This document shows, piece by piece, positions 7,601 through 13,482 of a stretch of DNA of 15,165 nucleotides. How positions within the stretch are numbered: position 1 is the first letter of the stretch; each line of letters opens with the position of its first letter. The stretch covers positions 1 through 15,165 of the forward strand of contig OMSN01000014.1 in the NCBI GenBank assembly GCA_900313765.1, in the 5' to 3' direction. The notes beneath the pieces are model-generated. The model searched no databases. It saw only the letters and a program-made list of their open reading frames with translations, and was not told the origin of the DNA. The translations under genes were made by a program, and so were the position numbers. Source of the stretch: an uncultured Eubacteriales bacterium. GTDB lineage: Bacteria; Bacillota; Clostridia; Lachnospirales; Lachnospiraceae.

Positions 7601-8992
7601 CCTGCCGGTATACGGAGCAAGATGCCAGTTTCCTTCGGTTCCTGTCTCAAGAGTGGTCACGTTATAGACGACTCTTCCGGCAAGATCCGGATTCTCTTTG
7701 CCGTAGACTTTCTCTTCTTTGCCGTTTTTCCTGACCACAACATCCGTCCGGGGGATCTGAAGGGTGCTGTCGCCCGTATGGACCGCGATGATATTGATGA
7801 GTACCGTGCGGTCGGTCACGTCGATTGCGCCGTCTGCATTAACAACAGCCTTCAGCGGATCCTGAGGATCCTTCGGATCGGTCAGAACATTTCCGTCCTC
7901 ATCGGTATACAGATTCACGACCGCCAGCTGGTCGCCGGCACGTGCATTTCCAAGTTTCAGCGTATACTCGGACACCTTGTCCAGAAGCTCCGCTGCAGTG
8001 GGTTCTTCCTTCTGGTCCATCGCAGTGGTACGGACTGCTTCCTTCGCATCGCCCTCATAGGTATCCGCAAGGATCACATACCGCGCCGTCTCTTTGAGTT
8101 TCTCACGCAGATCCTTCTGTGTGATCTTCTCACCGTCATTTGCGCGGTTCTGCGTTCCGACGATGGCAAATGAATGAAAGCTGCCGGCAGTCGTAAAGGA
8201 CGCACTTGTCAGGGAGAGACCATCTGTACTCAGAGAGATATCTGCCTGCATTCCGGATGCGTTGCTGCCGCTCATATCCAGAACATGAAACCGTGCCTGC
8301 CGGCAGGATTCCTGTCCCAGAGAGAGGCCGTCTGCTCTTGTATATTCGATGCGGGTTCCCTTCGGAATCTTGAACTCCTCGGTCCCGTTGTACAGATGCA
8401 GCTCATAGAATCTGGCGCCGGATATGACTGCCGGTCCTTTCTCCAGAAGCCCCTGTGCCATGCGCAGACTGTTCTTGTCATTCTTCGGCTTCGTGACGTC
8501 GACATCAAGGACGGTCGTCTCCGGAACACTCTTTCCCTTCGGAAGGGTGACGGTGATTGTTGCAGACTTCACATCTGCAGTGATGGAACGGATGTCTTTC
8601 TCCGTCTCCTTCTCATCAACCAGCTCACTCTGCTCTTCCGACGCAAGCAGATCCTCTTCCGAAGATCCCTGGGGCTCCGTCTGCACCGTTTCTGCAGCGG
8701 TCTCCGCCTGTGTCTCAGGCGGCGCTTCCGTAGGTGCCTGTGTCTCAGGGGGCGGCGCTTCCGTAGGTGCCTGCGTCTCAGGGGGCGGCGCTTCCGTAGG
8801 CGCCTGCGTCTCAGGGGGCGGCGCTTCTGTCGGAGCCTGCGTCTGCGGCTGTGTCTCTGCCGTCGTTTCGGCTGATGCCTCTACCGCTTCTTCTGCATGT
8901 ACATATGATACCTTGGGGTCCAGACTTCCAGATCCGGCAAACAGCAGCGCAGCCATGCACAGCGCTGTGATCCTGCGGACTCTCAATTTCAT
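4673..8992 (-). CDS. Large secreted, C-terminally anchored Cna-B-type surface protein
   Basis: A 1439-residue protein. The chosen ATG has GGGAGG seven bases upstream and opens a good signal peptide (MKLRVRRITALCMAALLFAG, then cleavage near YVHAEE); an in-frame ATG 13 codons earlier lacks a ribosome site. In order: a Thr/Ala/Pro/Glu repeat stalk (about 45-95); a beta-rich region (115-275) ending SFHSFAIVG; a segment around 290-500 with NYYAPKAEITF and NLIGGAYARK that faintly recalls choice-of-anchor A domains; an acidic Glu/Thr repeat (515-566); a Cna-B/SpaA-like domain (580-677, EGAQLALYN and GEYVIREVKTPAGY); more beta domains, including a second Cna-B-like one (966-1060, LQEGQYYLKETDQNG); and a C-terminal anchor. 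The anchor is GRKTGDDSP, then a hydrophobic stretch (PLALAAMISGGVILLLAAVI) and an Arg/Lys tail. This resembles a sorting signal without canonical LPxTG. Probable role: adhesion or cell-surface structure. No sortase gene is in view. Confidence 0.85.
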   Translation of the reverse strand: MKLRVRRITALCMAALLFAGSGSLDPKVSYVHAEEAVEASAETTAETQPQTQAPTEAPPPETQAPTEAPPPETQAPTEAPPPETQAPTEAPPETQAETAAETVQTEPQGSSEEDLLASEEQSELVDEKETEKDIRSITADVKSATITVTLPKGKSVPETTVLDVDVTKPKNDKNSLRMAQGLLEKGPAVISGARFYELHLYNGTEEFKIPKGTRIEYTRADGLSLGQESCRQARFHVLDMSGSNASGMQADISLSTDGLSLTSASFTTAGSFHSFAIVGTQNRANDGEKITQKDLREKLKETARYVILADTYEGDAKEAVRTTAMDQKEEPTAAELLDKVSEYTLKLGNARAGDQLAVVNLYTDEDGNVLTDPKDPQDPLKAVVNADGAIDVTDRTVLINIIAVHTGDSTLQIPRTDVVVRKNGKEEKVYGKENPDLAGRVVYNVTTLETGTEGNWHLAPYTGRIIVKDRAVGNYYAPKAEITFEKNLIGGAYARKTVTQNKVIPATVTAELPKEKQTEAQTQEQTESPAETETQTETEAESESETEAETETEAETETEAETESEELVYEAAAKEGLPGGAEAGTVTVTKVRDDQSLLEGAQLALYNTKELTPEEGEPIPAGRQLYTWPSSATQEQDISGWILPDGEYVIREVKTPAGYAKAWDQKYTPQTDAQTKKVEPVSLTVVDKTVQPQTAADGFPEIAVRDSADKSFLPDIAISIEKTVTTIVVDSDGNVVEEKKEDKGQVASFTSETDYTAIDLASLYTEVQEPTVDKSGNITATAVSLTIKETTHVSGYRYDSVSETVVTAVWDETTEAAKADYSQSEADRIATQDTNTGTWKLTFTQKEVEPFTIVSYKVDTTTVIPDTVFELYGCDETTKLNPGTDYIVSDASVSGTSVKIQSKQAVITLVNENEIKALASDPLNHITVKWTTIPDRYYVVQASSKEGKLDFAATENVLELGDKTALGTVTITRKSRILTTGTANPADKAVTYYFTLLDSNGNSVTQDPKPLTVSAFNSKSTSKVVFENLQEGQYYLKETDQNGNNYTEEGLKQIQYQYSYLDESGAPITEKPKIQPGSGVPIRIKLIKDGSNNSVVTDNHILTYTNVYNEADTRSGSFKVKVRVVDENNQETPATLTAEYTVKWTAGGKNWKVNPTPHLSLAETSSATSKKYTIPFPASDKDVAVKVKLTSLKDGNGNSVAGKYTLVDDTQYTRLSSAQKTINITDGLTDGMVTFTLKKASTGQSVAQLSMTKQVTYQNVPMRVNATYYLGIFTDSACTKLLYKKPLSLSNASSRTSTLKINLYKLKSKSQSITLYFAETDSKGNVVSGGKKTGYNISLNQTSVTLSPSNAEASVILTNDIIKGSKAAQRLTDPSSGFAGDRSALAEAQHLANTNSVTGRKTGDDSPIGPLALAAMISGGVILLLAAVILLRRRRKRRG
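7304..7357 (-). repeat. 18-bp tandem repeat coding for Thr-Glu-Ala-Glu-Thr-Glu
   Basis: Three consecutive 18-base copies (7304-7321, 7322-7339, 7340-7357), the first two identical and the third differing by one base, continue into degenerate copies up to about 7389. They encode an acidic Glu/Thr/Ser linker just before the first Cna-B-like domain of the surface protein. Confidence 0.85.
8708..8836 (-). repeat. 33-bp tandem repeat coding for a Pro-rich stalk
   Basis: Four head-to-tail units: 8708-8737 (30 bases), 8738-8770, 8771-8803 and 8804-8836 (33 bases each), differing by only a few bases. The 33-base unit encodes TEAPPPETQAP; the short unit has lost one Pro codon. The repeat sits just after the signal peptide. 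In-frame length change by slippage or recombination would lengthen or shorten the stalk without breaking the protein. Confidence 0.9.
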
Positions 8993-8999
8993 AATAATT

Positions 9000-9005
9000 C
9001 CTCCC
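9000..9005 (-). promoter_or_regulatory. Ribosome binding site deciding the surface-protein start
   Basis: GGGAGG on the minus strand is seven bases before the ATG at 8992. The ATG 39 bases further upstream has no comparable site and would put a hydrophilic extension ahead of the signal peptide. Confidence 0.8.
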
Positions 9006-9023
9006 AACTGACTATGGATAAAC

Positions 9024-9038
9024 ATGAGCAAACCTCAT
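9024..9038 (-). other. Small stem-loop in the surface-protein leader
   Basis: ATGAG-N5-CTCAT forms a five-base-pair hairpin in the predicted leader, between the promoter and the ribosome binding site. It is short and may have no function. Confidence 0.25.
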
Positions 9039-9054
9039 ATTTACCTAATCATAC

Positions 9055-9071
9055 AGAGTAGATTATACTCT
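9055..9071. promoter_or_regulatory. Candidate operator over the surface-protein -10
   Basis: AGAGTA-N5-TACTCT is a perfect 17-base dyad that contains the -10 element and reaches the predicted start of transcription. A protein bound here would block the polymerase. No regulator gene is nearby, so the ligand is unknown. Confidence 0.4.
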
Positions 9072-9090
9072 CTTCTGTGGGAATTGTAAA
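9062..9090 (-). promoter_or_regulatory. Promoter of the surface-protein gene
   Basis: On the minus strand, -35 TTTACA (9090-9085) and a perfect -10 TATAAT (9067-9062) are exactly 17 bases apart. The promoter lies in the 111-base gap after the stop codon of the glycosidase-like gene. It predicts a leader of about 63 bases. Confidence 0.75.
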
Positions 9091-9103
9091 TGAAAGAGCC
9101 TGC

Positions 9104-11242
9104 TTACCCCTTCCGGATCTCTATGGCTGTATAGACCGGCACATCGTACAGCGTCAGTATGCACCACCCGTCTTCATACCGCACAGAATACGCGTCGGTC
9201 TCACCGTCCAGGCGCAGCACCCGGACTGCCCTGCCCGGGAGCGACTTCAGTCTGAGTGTCAGTTCCGCGACCGGCTCGACCCCATCCGTATCCTCTCTGT
9301 AGTCATAGTTGATCAGATGGACAAAGGTCCCTTCCTCCGAATCATATCGATTCATGCCGATGCGTCTGTCAGCGCACTCTGCCGTAGTCACCTTGCTGTA
9401 CATCTGTGTGAAAATCTCTGAAAACTGAGCGATCCCTTCCGGAACAAAGCAGACATTGCCGCATGCTTTCAATCTGCCGGCAATGTCGCTTCCCTCTGCC
9501 AGGCGTCCGTAGATAAGTACCGGCGCTCCGGTCCGGGCAAACCGCAGGATCGCCTCTTCCTGGTTCTTCGTCAGGACCACGCAGTCCGGCACTACCAGCA
9601 TCCGGTATCCATCCAGGCTCTGCGGGTCAAAATCATCCTCGCGCAGTACGCCGTCCGGCATCATCCTGACATCATACAGAGCATTCTGTGCGCTCATGCA
9701 GCGGATCACATCCCAGAATGGCATCGGCACCGAAGAATTGCCCCAGTCTGTAGCCATCACGTCGATCCTTGCCGCATTGGACTGTGCCGCATCCCCGTTG
9801 GCACTGCCGCTTCGATGCGCATCTCTCCAGTAATTGCTGCCGTAGGAATACAGTACCGCAGCGCCTTTCGTCCGGCCTGCCGGGAAGAAGTCTTCGTGTT
9901 CGTACAGGAAATCCTGCACCTGCGTGGTTACGCTGCGCGGCGGCCAGAAAGCATCCCGGATCGTATTGCCCATCCATGCTCCGTAGGGAACGGACATATT
10001 GCAGCCATAGACGGAAGCTTCCAGCAGGAAGATGCGGTACAGGTCGTAAGCCTTTCCTTTGTCCAGCAGTTCCAGCATGGCGGGAATGATCCCTCCGTAG
10101 GGATTCTCCGCAACGATCACCGGTTTTCCTTCTGCAAAACCTGCGCTGTAGCGGTAGAAATAAGGCTGCCGGAACAGGGTGTGCTCCATTTCCGTGATGA
10201 TGATGTCCGCCTTGGGCACGATCGGATGATACGCCGGCTGAAGATTGTAGAAATTGCCGGAGACTTCAAGTCTGCGTCCGTACTTCTCCATCGCATAGTC
10301 TCTCGCATAATCTGCAAGTTCACTGAAATACTTCCGCACCTGTGTCACCTGGAACTCCCAGTAGTCTTTGAAGAAAGGAGCACCATCCGGATACGGATGA
10401 CCGCCTTCCAGCAGATACTCTTTATAATTAAAATGTTCTACATCGATCCCGTCCCAGTCCGCAGACAGTGTGCCTTCCGCGCGCTTTTGGATGAGATACT
10501 GCGTAAACTGGCTCATGCAGTCCCTGCAGAAGCACCCGCCGGAGCCGATCGATGTCATGGGAAGCTCACACTCGTCCAGCTGCACACCCTGCACGCCGGC
10601 GTCGATCTGGATCTGCATGATCTTCTTCAGATAATCCCGCCAGACAGGATTGTTGCGGCACATCTGATACGCCTGCTGGGCATGATCCTTCACTTCCACC
10701 CACTCCGCATGTACCGGTTTTCCGTACATATCCCGGGTAGTGCATTCTTCCCACAGGTCAGTCACCTTCTCCCCGGCCGAATTGACGATCCCGTCCGGAT
10801 AATAATCCCTGAGGCTGGTGCGGAAGGCATCCGGATATCTGTCCTGGCTGAATTCACGGATACCATACCAGTCATGATCCTGCTGCTCGGCATGTTCATT
10901 TAACCGGAGGATATGCCCCCTCTCATCAAACACCGCGGGGAACTCCCATCCCTGGACCTCGAATACGATCCCAAACAGGCGGATTCCCAGCTTCCCGCAT
11001 TCCGCAGCAAACTCGCTGTCATTCATTCCGCCGTAAAACCGCATTCTGGGATCCACGTCTCCGAATGCTTCCTGCTCCAAGTAAGGCAGGCTGATACTGC
11101 CGCCTCCCATTCCGGCCCAGACCAGCACGGTCCCATGGTACTGTTTCAGGTCCTCCAGCATCCGATTGTTCCTGAGCGGCAGACTCGGATGAAAGCAATG
11201 ATCATGCTTATGCCATCCGTCAAAATAGATTCCTCTCTCCAT
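9104..11242 (-). CDS. Unclassified glycoside-hydrolase-like (beta/alpha)8 protein
   Basis: A 712-residue protein with no signal peptide, start supported by AAGGAGG. I do not recognise a named family. The plan resembles GH42-type and other uncharacterised barrel glycosidases: an N-terminal barrel (1 to about 450), a Rossmann-like segment (about 455-600, AAVLYSYGSNYW, YRMLVVPDCVVLTKNQEEAI, GAPVLIYGR) like the beta-galactosidase trimerisation domain, and a small C-terminal beta-sandwich (about 615-712, FVHLINYDY). Candidate catalytic acids are Asp223/Glu224 in GVQLDECELP and Glu351/Glu353 in IIITEMEHT, both at predicted strand ends. A CFCRDC cluster (Cys237, Cys239, Cys242) follows the first motif and could bind metal. 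The gene is divergent from the GH120 gene and shares its control region, so it probably acts on the same type of imported oligosaccharide. No terminator is seen after it, so read-through into the surface-protein gene is possible. Confidence 0.7.
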   Translation of the reverse strand: MERGIYFDGWHKHDHCFHPSLPLRNNRMLEDLKQYHGTVLVWAGMGGGSISLPYLEQEAFGDVDPRMRFYGGMNDSEFAAECGKLGIRLFGIVFEVQGWEFPAVFDERGHILRLNEHAEQQDHDWYGIREFSQDRYPDAFRTSLRDYYPDGIVNSAGEKVTDLWEECTTRDMYGKPVHAEWVEVKDHAQQAYQMCRNNPVWRDYLKKIMQIQIDAGVQGVQLDECELPMTSIGSGGCFCRDCMSQFTQYLIQKRAEGTLSADWDGIDVEHFNYKEYLLEGGHPYPDGAPFFKDYWEFQVTQVRKYFSELADYARDYAMEKYGRRLEVSGNFYNLQPAYHPIVPKADIIITEMEHTLFRQPYFYRYSAGFAEGKPVIVAENPYGGIIPAMLELLDKGKAYDLYRIFLLEASVYGCNMSVPYGAWMGNTIRDAFWPPRSVTTQVQDFLYEHEDFFPAGRTKGAAVLYSYGSNYWRDAHRSGSANGDAAQSNAARIDVMATDWGNSSVPMPFWDVIRCMSAQNALYDVRMMPDGVLREDDFDPQSLDGYRMLVVPDCVVLTKNQEEAILRFARTGAPVLIYGRLAEGSDIAGRLKACGNVCFVPEGIAQFSEIFTQMYSKVTTAECADRRIGMNRYDSEEGTFVHLINYDYREDTDGVEPVAELTLRLKSLPGRAVRVLRLDGETDAYSVRYEDGWCILTLYDVPVYTAIEIRKG

Positions 11243-11294
11243 CTTCGACCTCCTTACTGCTGCGTCCGGGGTTTCTTTCTTACCTGCACGATAG

Positions 11295-11321
11295 CAGATA
11301 TTTCTCCCCCTCTCGAGTCAA
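11295..11321 (-). promoter_or_regulatory. Tentative promoter of the 712-residue glycosidase-like gene
   Basis: On the minus strand a good -35 TTGACT (11321-11316) has only weak -10 candidates (TATCTG at 11300-11295, 15 bases away). The -35 overlaps the first copy of the direct repeat at 11319, so binding there would affect this promoter. The weak -10 suggests activator dependence, if the call is right. Confidence 0.3.
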
Positions 11322-11350
11322 TTCTTGCTCCGGGACCACGCAATTCTTGC
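11319..11350 (+). promoter_or_regulatory. Direct-repeat operator candidate between divergent glycosidase genes
   Basis: CAATTCTTGC occurs twice, at 11319-11328 and 11341-11350, as perfect copies 22 bases apart, two turns of DNA. This is the layout of sites used by AraC/XylS-family regulators, which bind direct repeats on one face of the helix. The second copy ends 28 bases before the GH120 -35; the first overlaps the putative -35 of the divergent gene. Confidence 0.5.
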
Positions 11351-11378
11351 GAACCTTTCGGAATCACCGCCGCGCCTC

Positions 11379-11405
11379 TTGACAACCTGCATCCTGTGTT
11401 ATACG
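11379..11405 (+). promoter_or_regulatory. Promoter of the GH120 gene
   Basis: A perfect -35 TTGACA (11379-11384) is followed after 15 bases by TATACG, preceded by TG one base upstream (extended -10). The short spacer would make the promoter weak unless helped by an activator. Transcription would start near 11412, leaving a leader of about 64 bases. Confidence 0.5.
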
Positions 11406-11465
11406 AAAGTTCCATATACAGTTCGCACGAGGCATCCGCTGCCTCATTTTTTCAGTGTATTAGAT

Positions 11466-11469
11466 GGAG
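11466..11469 (+). promoter_or_regulatory. Ribosome binding site deciding the GH120 start
   Basis: GGAG lies six bases before the ATG at 11476. The in-frame ATG at 11464 has no purine-rich site upstream, so it is the less likely start. Confidence 0.6.
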
Positions 11470-11475
11470 AATAGT

Positions 11476-13482
11476 ATGTGTAAAGGAAGAACGATCTACG
11501 TAAATGTGAATGCTGTCTGTGAGGGAAACGGAACGAAGGAGCGTCCATACCGGCACATCAATGACGCAGCCGCGGCAGCAAGAGCCGGAGATGAAGTGCT
11601 CGTCGCACCGGGCATCTACAGGGAATACGTGAACCCGCGCAATGCAGGTACGCCTGAGAACCGGATCACCTACCGCTCCGAGACGCCGCTTGGCGCTGTG
11701 ATCACCGGAGCCGAAGAAGCAAAAGGATGGATTCCCTGGCAGGGGGATGTGTGGATGCTGCGCGTAGGCAACGGCGTATTCGGATCTTACAATCCTTACA
11801 CCACCTATGTCTGCGGCGACTGGTACTTCGCACCTACCGTGCGCCATACCGGATCCGTCTATCTTGACGACCGCATGATGTATGAGACCGTCACACTGCA
11901 GGAGTGCCTGGACGGTAAAGCGGATCCCTGCTCCTGGAGCCCGGAAGAGTCCCGTTATAAATGGTACACGGAGCAGGACGGAAATGAGACGGTTCTGTAT
12001 GCAAACTTCCACGGTCTGGACCCCAACACCCGGAAGGTGGAGATCGCCGTGCGCCGCAACTGTTTCATGCCTGATCAGACCGGGATCGGATATATTACAG
12101 TCAGCGGATTCCTGATCACAAAAGCCGCCACAACATGGGCCCCGCCGGCCGCCTATCAGGACGGCATGATCGGTCCGCACTGGAGCCGGGGATGGATCAT
12201 AGAAGACTGCGAGATCAGCAACAGCCGCTGCTGCGGTATCTCACTGGGCAAGTACCTGGATCCTGAAAATGACATGTATTTCTACCGCAGACATGTGAAG
12301 AGTCCCACACAGATGGAGCGGGATGCGGTCTGCCGCGGGCAGTATCACGGATGGCTGAAGGAGAAGGTCGGAAGCCACATCATCCGCCGCTGCAACATTC
12401 ACCACTGCGAGCAGACCGGTATTGTCGGCCGCATGGGCGGTGTGTTCTCCATCATCGAAGACTGCCATATCCACCACATCTGCAATTCACAGCAGCTGGG
12501 CGGCGCAGAGACGGCCGGCATCAAGCTGCATGCAGCGATCGACGTGACGATCCGGCGCAACTATATTCACAACTGTATCATGGGAGTCTGGTGTGACTGG
12601 CAGGCGCAGGGGGCGCGGATCACCGGCAACCTGATGCACGACAACCACCGCCCGGACGGGATCCTGCCGGCCAGAGGTGCGATGTTCAGCAATGATATCT
12701 TCATCGAAGTCGGGCACGGTCCGACACTGATCGACAACAACATCCTGCTGTCGAAGGTCGGGATCACGATGCCCAGTGAAGGAATCGCCTGCGTGCACAA
12801 TCTGGTGCTGGGTTCCTTCAGCCTGATCAATTCGGGTGTGGACAGCATTGTCAACGGACAGCGTGAGCCCCGCTATACGCCCTATCATATCCGTCACAGG
12901 ACAGAGGTCGCCGGTTTCATGACCATACTGCACGGAGACGACCGGATCTACAACAACATCTTTGTCCAGCAGTATCCGGTGGATCCGGACAAACAGCCGA
13001 CAGATCCCGACTATACGACGGTCGGCACGGCCCCGTTTGACATCTTCCCGTCCTACGAGGAGTGGATCTCAAACTTCATGATGGACCGGGAGCCGGATAT
13101 GGACGCACTTGCCACATACCATTTCGGCCATCTGCCGGTGTGGATCGACGGTAACGCATATCTCAACGGCGCCACCGTGTCGAAGCATGATCAGCATGCC
13201 TTCACCTGGGATCCGGATACGAAGGTCTGTGTGAAGCTGGTACAGGAAGACGGCACCGTGCGCCTTGACTCGAATCTGTGGTCTCTTCTGAAAGAGACTT
13301 CAACCGGTTTGATCAGCACTGACACACTGGGTCAGGCATTTGAACCGGAACAGCGATTCGAGAATCCGGATGGATCTGATATCCTGTTCGACCGGGATTA
13401 CTTCGGAGATCACCGCGGCCTGTCCACGATCCCCGGGCCCTTCGCAGATCCGGACATGGCCGGAAGAACGTTGTGGGGATGA
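11476..13482 (+). CDS. GH120-type beta-xylosidase, right-handed parallel beta-helix
   Basis: A 668-residue protein without a signal peptide, read from the ATG that has a ribosome site; an ATG four codons earlier is possible. It opens with a beta-helix entry (GNGTKERPYRHINDAA, GDEVLVAPGIYREYV). From memory it aligns along its length with XylC of Thermoanaerobacterium saccharolyticum, the GH120 founding member: shared blocks include GIGYITVSGF, ATTWAPP, GWIIEDCEIS, VGSHIIRRC and GIKLHAAIDV. The XylC nucleophile Asp382 and acid/base Glu405 match Asp374 (WCDWQAQG) and Glu411 (IFIEVGHG), so the active site looks complete. The gap between them is 37 residues instead of 23, from an extra loop around residues 393-408. 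Likely role: removal of xylose from short xylo-oligosaccharides in the cytoplasm. The last 73 bases overlap the convergent gene. Specificity for xylose is inferred from the family. Confidence 0.85.
   Translation: MCKGRTIYVNVNAVCEGNGTKERPYRHINDAAAAARAGDEVLVAPGIYREYVNPRNAGTPENRITYRSETPLGAVITGAEEAKGWIPWQGDVWMLRVGNGVFGSYNPYTTYVCGDWYFAPTVRHTGSVYLDDRMMYETVTLQECLDGKADPCSWSPEESRYKWYTEQDGNETVLYANFHGLDPNTRKVEIAVRRNCFMPDQTGIGYITVSGFLITKAATTWAPPAAYQDGMIGPHWSRGWIIEDCEISNSRCCGISLGKYLDPENDMYFYRRHVKSPTQMERDAVCRGQYHGWLKEKVGSHIIRRCNIHHCEQTGIVGRMGGVFSIIEDCHIHHICNSQQLGGAETAGIKLHAAIDVTIRRNYIHNCIMGVWCDWQAQGARITGNLMHDNHRPDGILPARGAMFSNDIFIEVGHGPTLIDNNILLSKVGITMPSEGIACVHNLVLGSFSLINSGVDSIVNGQREPRYTPYHIRHRTEVAGFMTILHGDDRIYNNIFVQQYPVDPDKQPTDPDYTTVGTAPFDIFPSYEEWISNFMMDREPDMDALATYHFGHLPVWIDGNAYLNGATVSKHDQHAFTWDPDTKVCVKLVQEDGTVRLDSNLWSLLKETSTGLISTDTLGQAFEPEQRFENPDGSDILFDRDYFGDHRGLSTIPGPFADPDMAGRTLWG

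Noticed and set aside
8708..8836. Short regular repeats that could suggest a CRISPR array
   Set aside because: The units are directly adjacent with no unique spacers, lie in frame inside a coding region, and no cas genes are present.
8174..9011. Arg-rich and Gly/Cys-rich repeat proteins on the plus strand
   Set aside because: They are other-frame readings of the 33-bp stalk repeat of the surface protein.
9072..9103. Possible terminator after the 712-residue gene
   Set aside because: No stem followed by a T run is present; the sequence is used by the surface-protein promoter instead.
9815..10903. A 362-codon open frame on the plus strand
   Set aside because: It is antisense to the 712-residue glycosidase-like gene, which has a good ribosome site and a coherent domain plan; the plus-strand translation has none.
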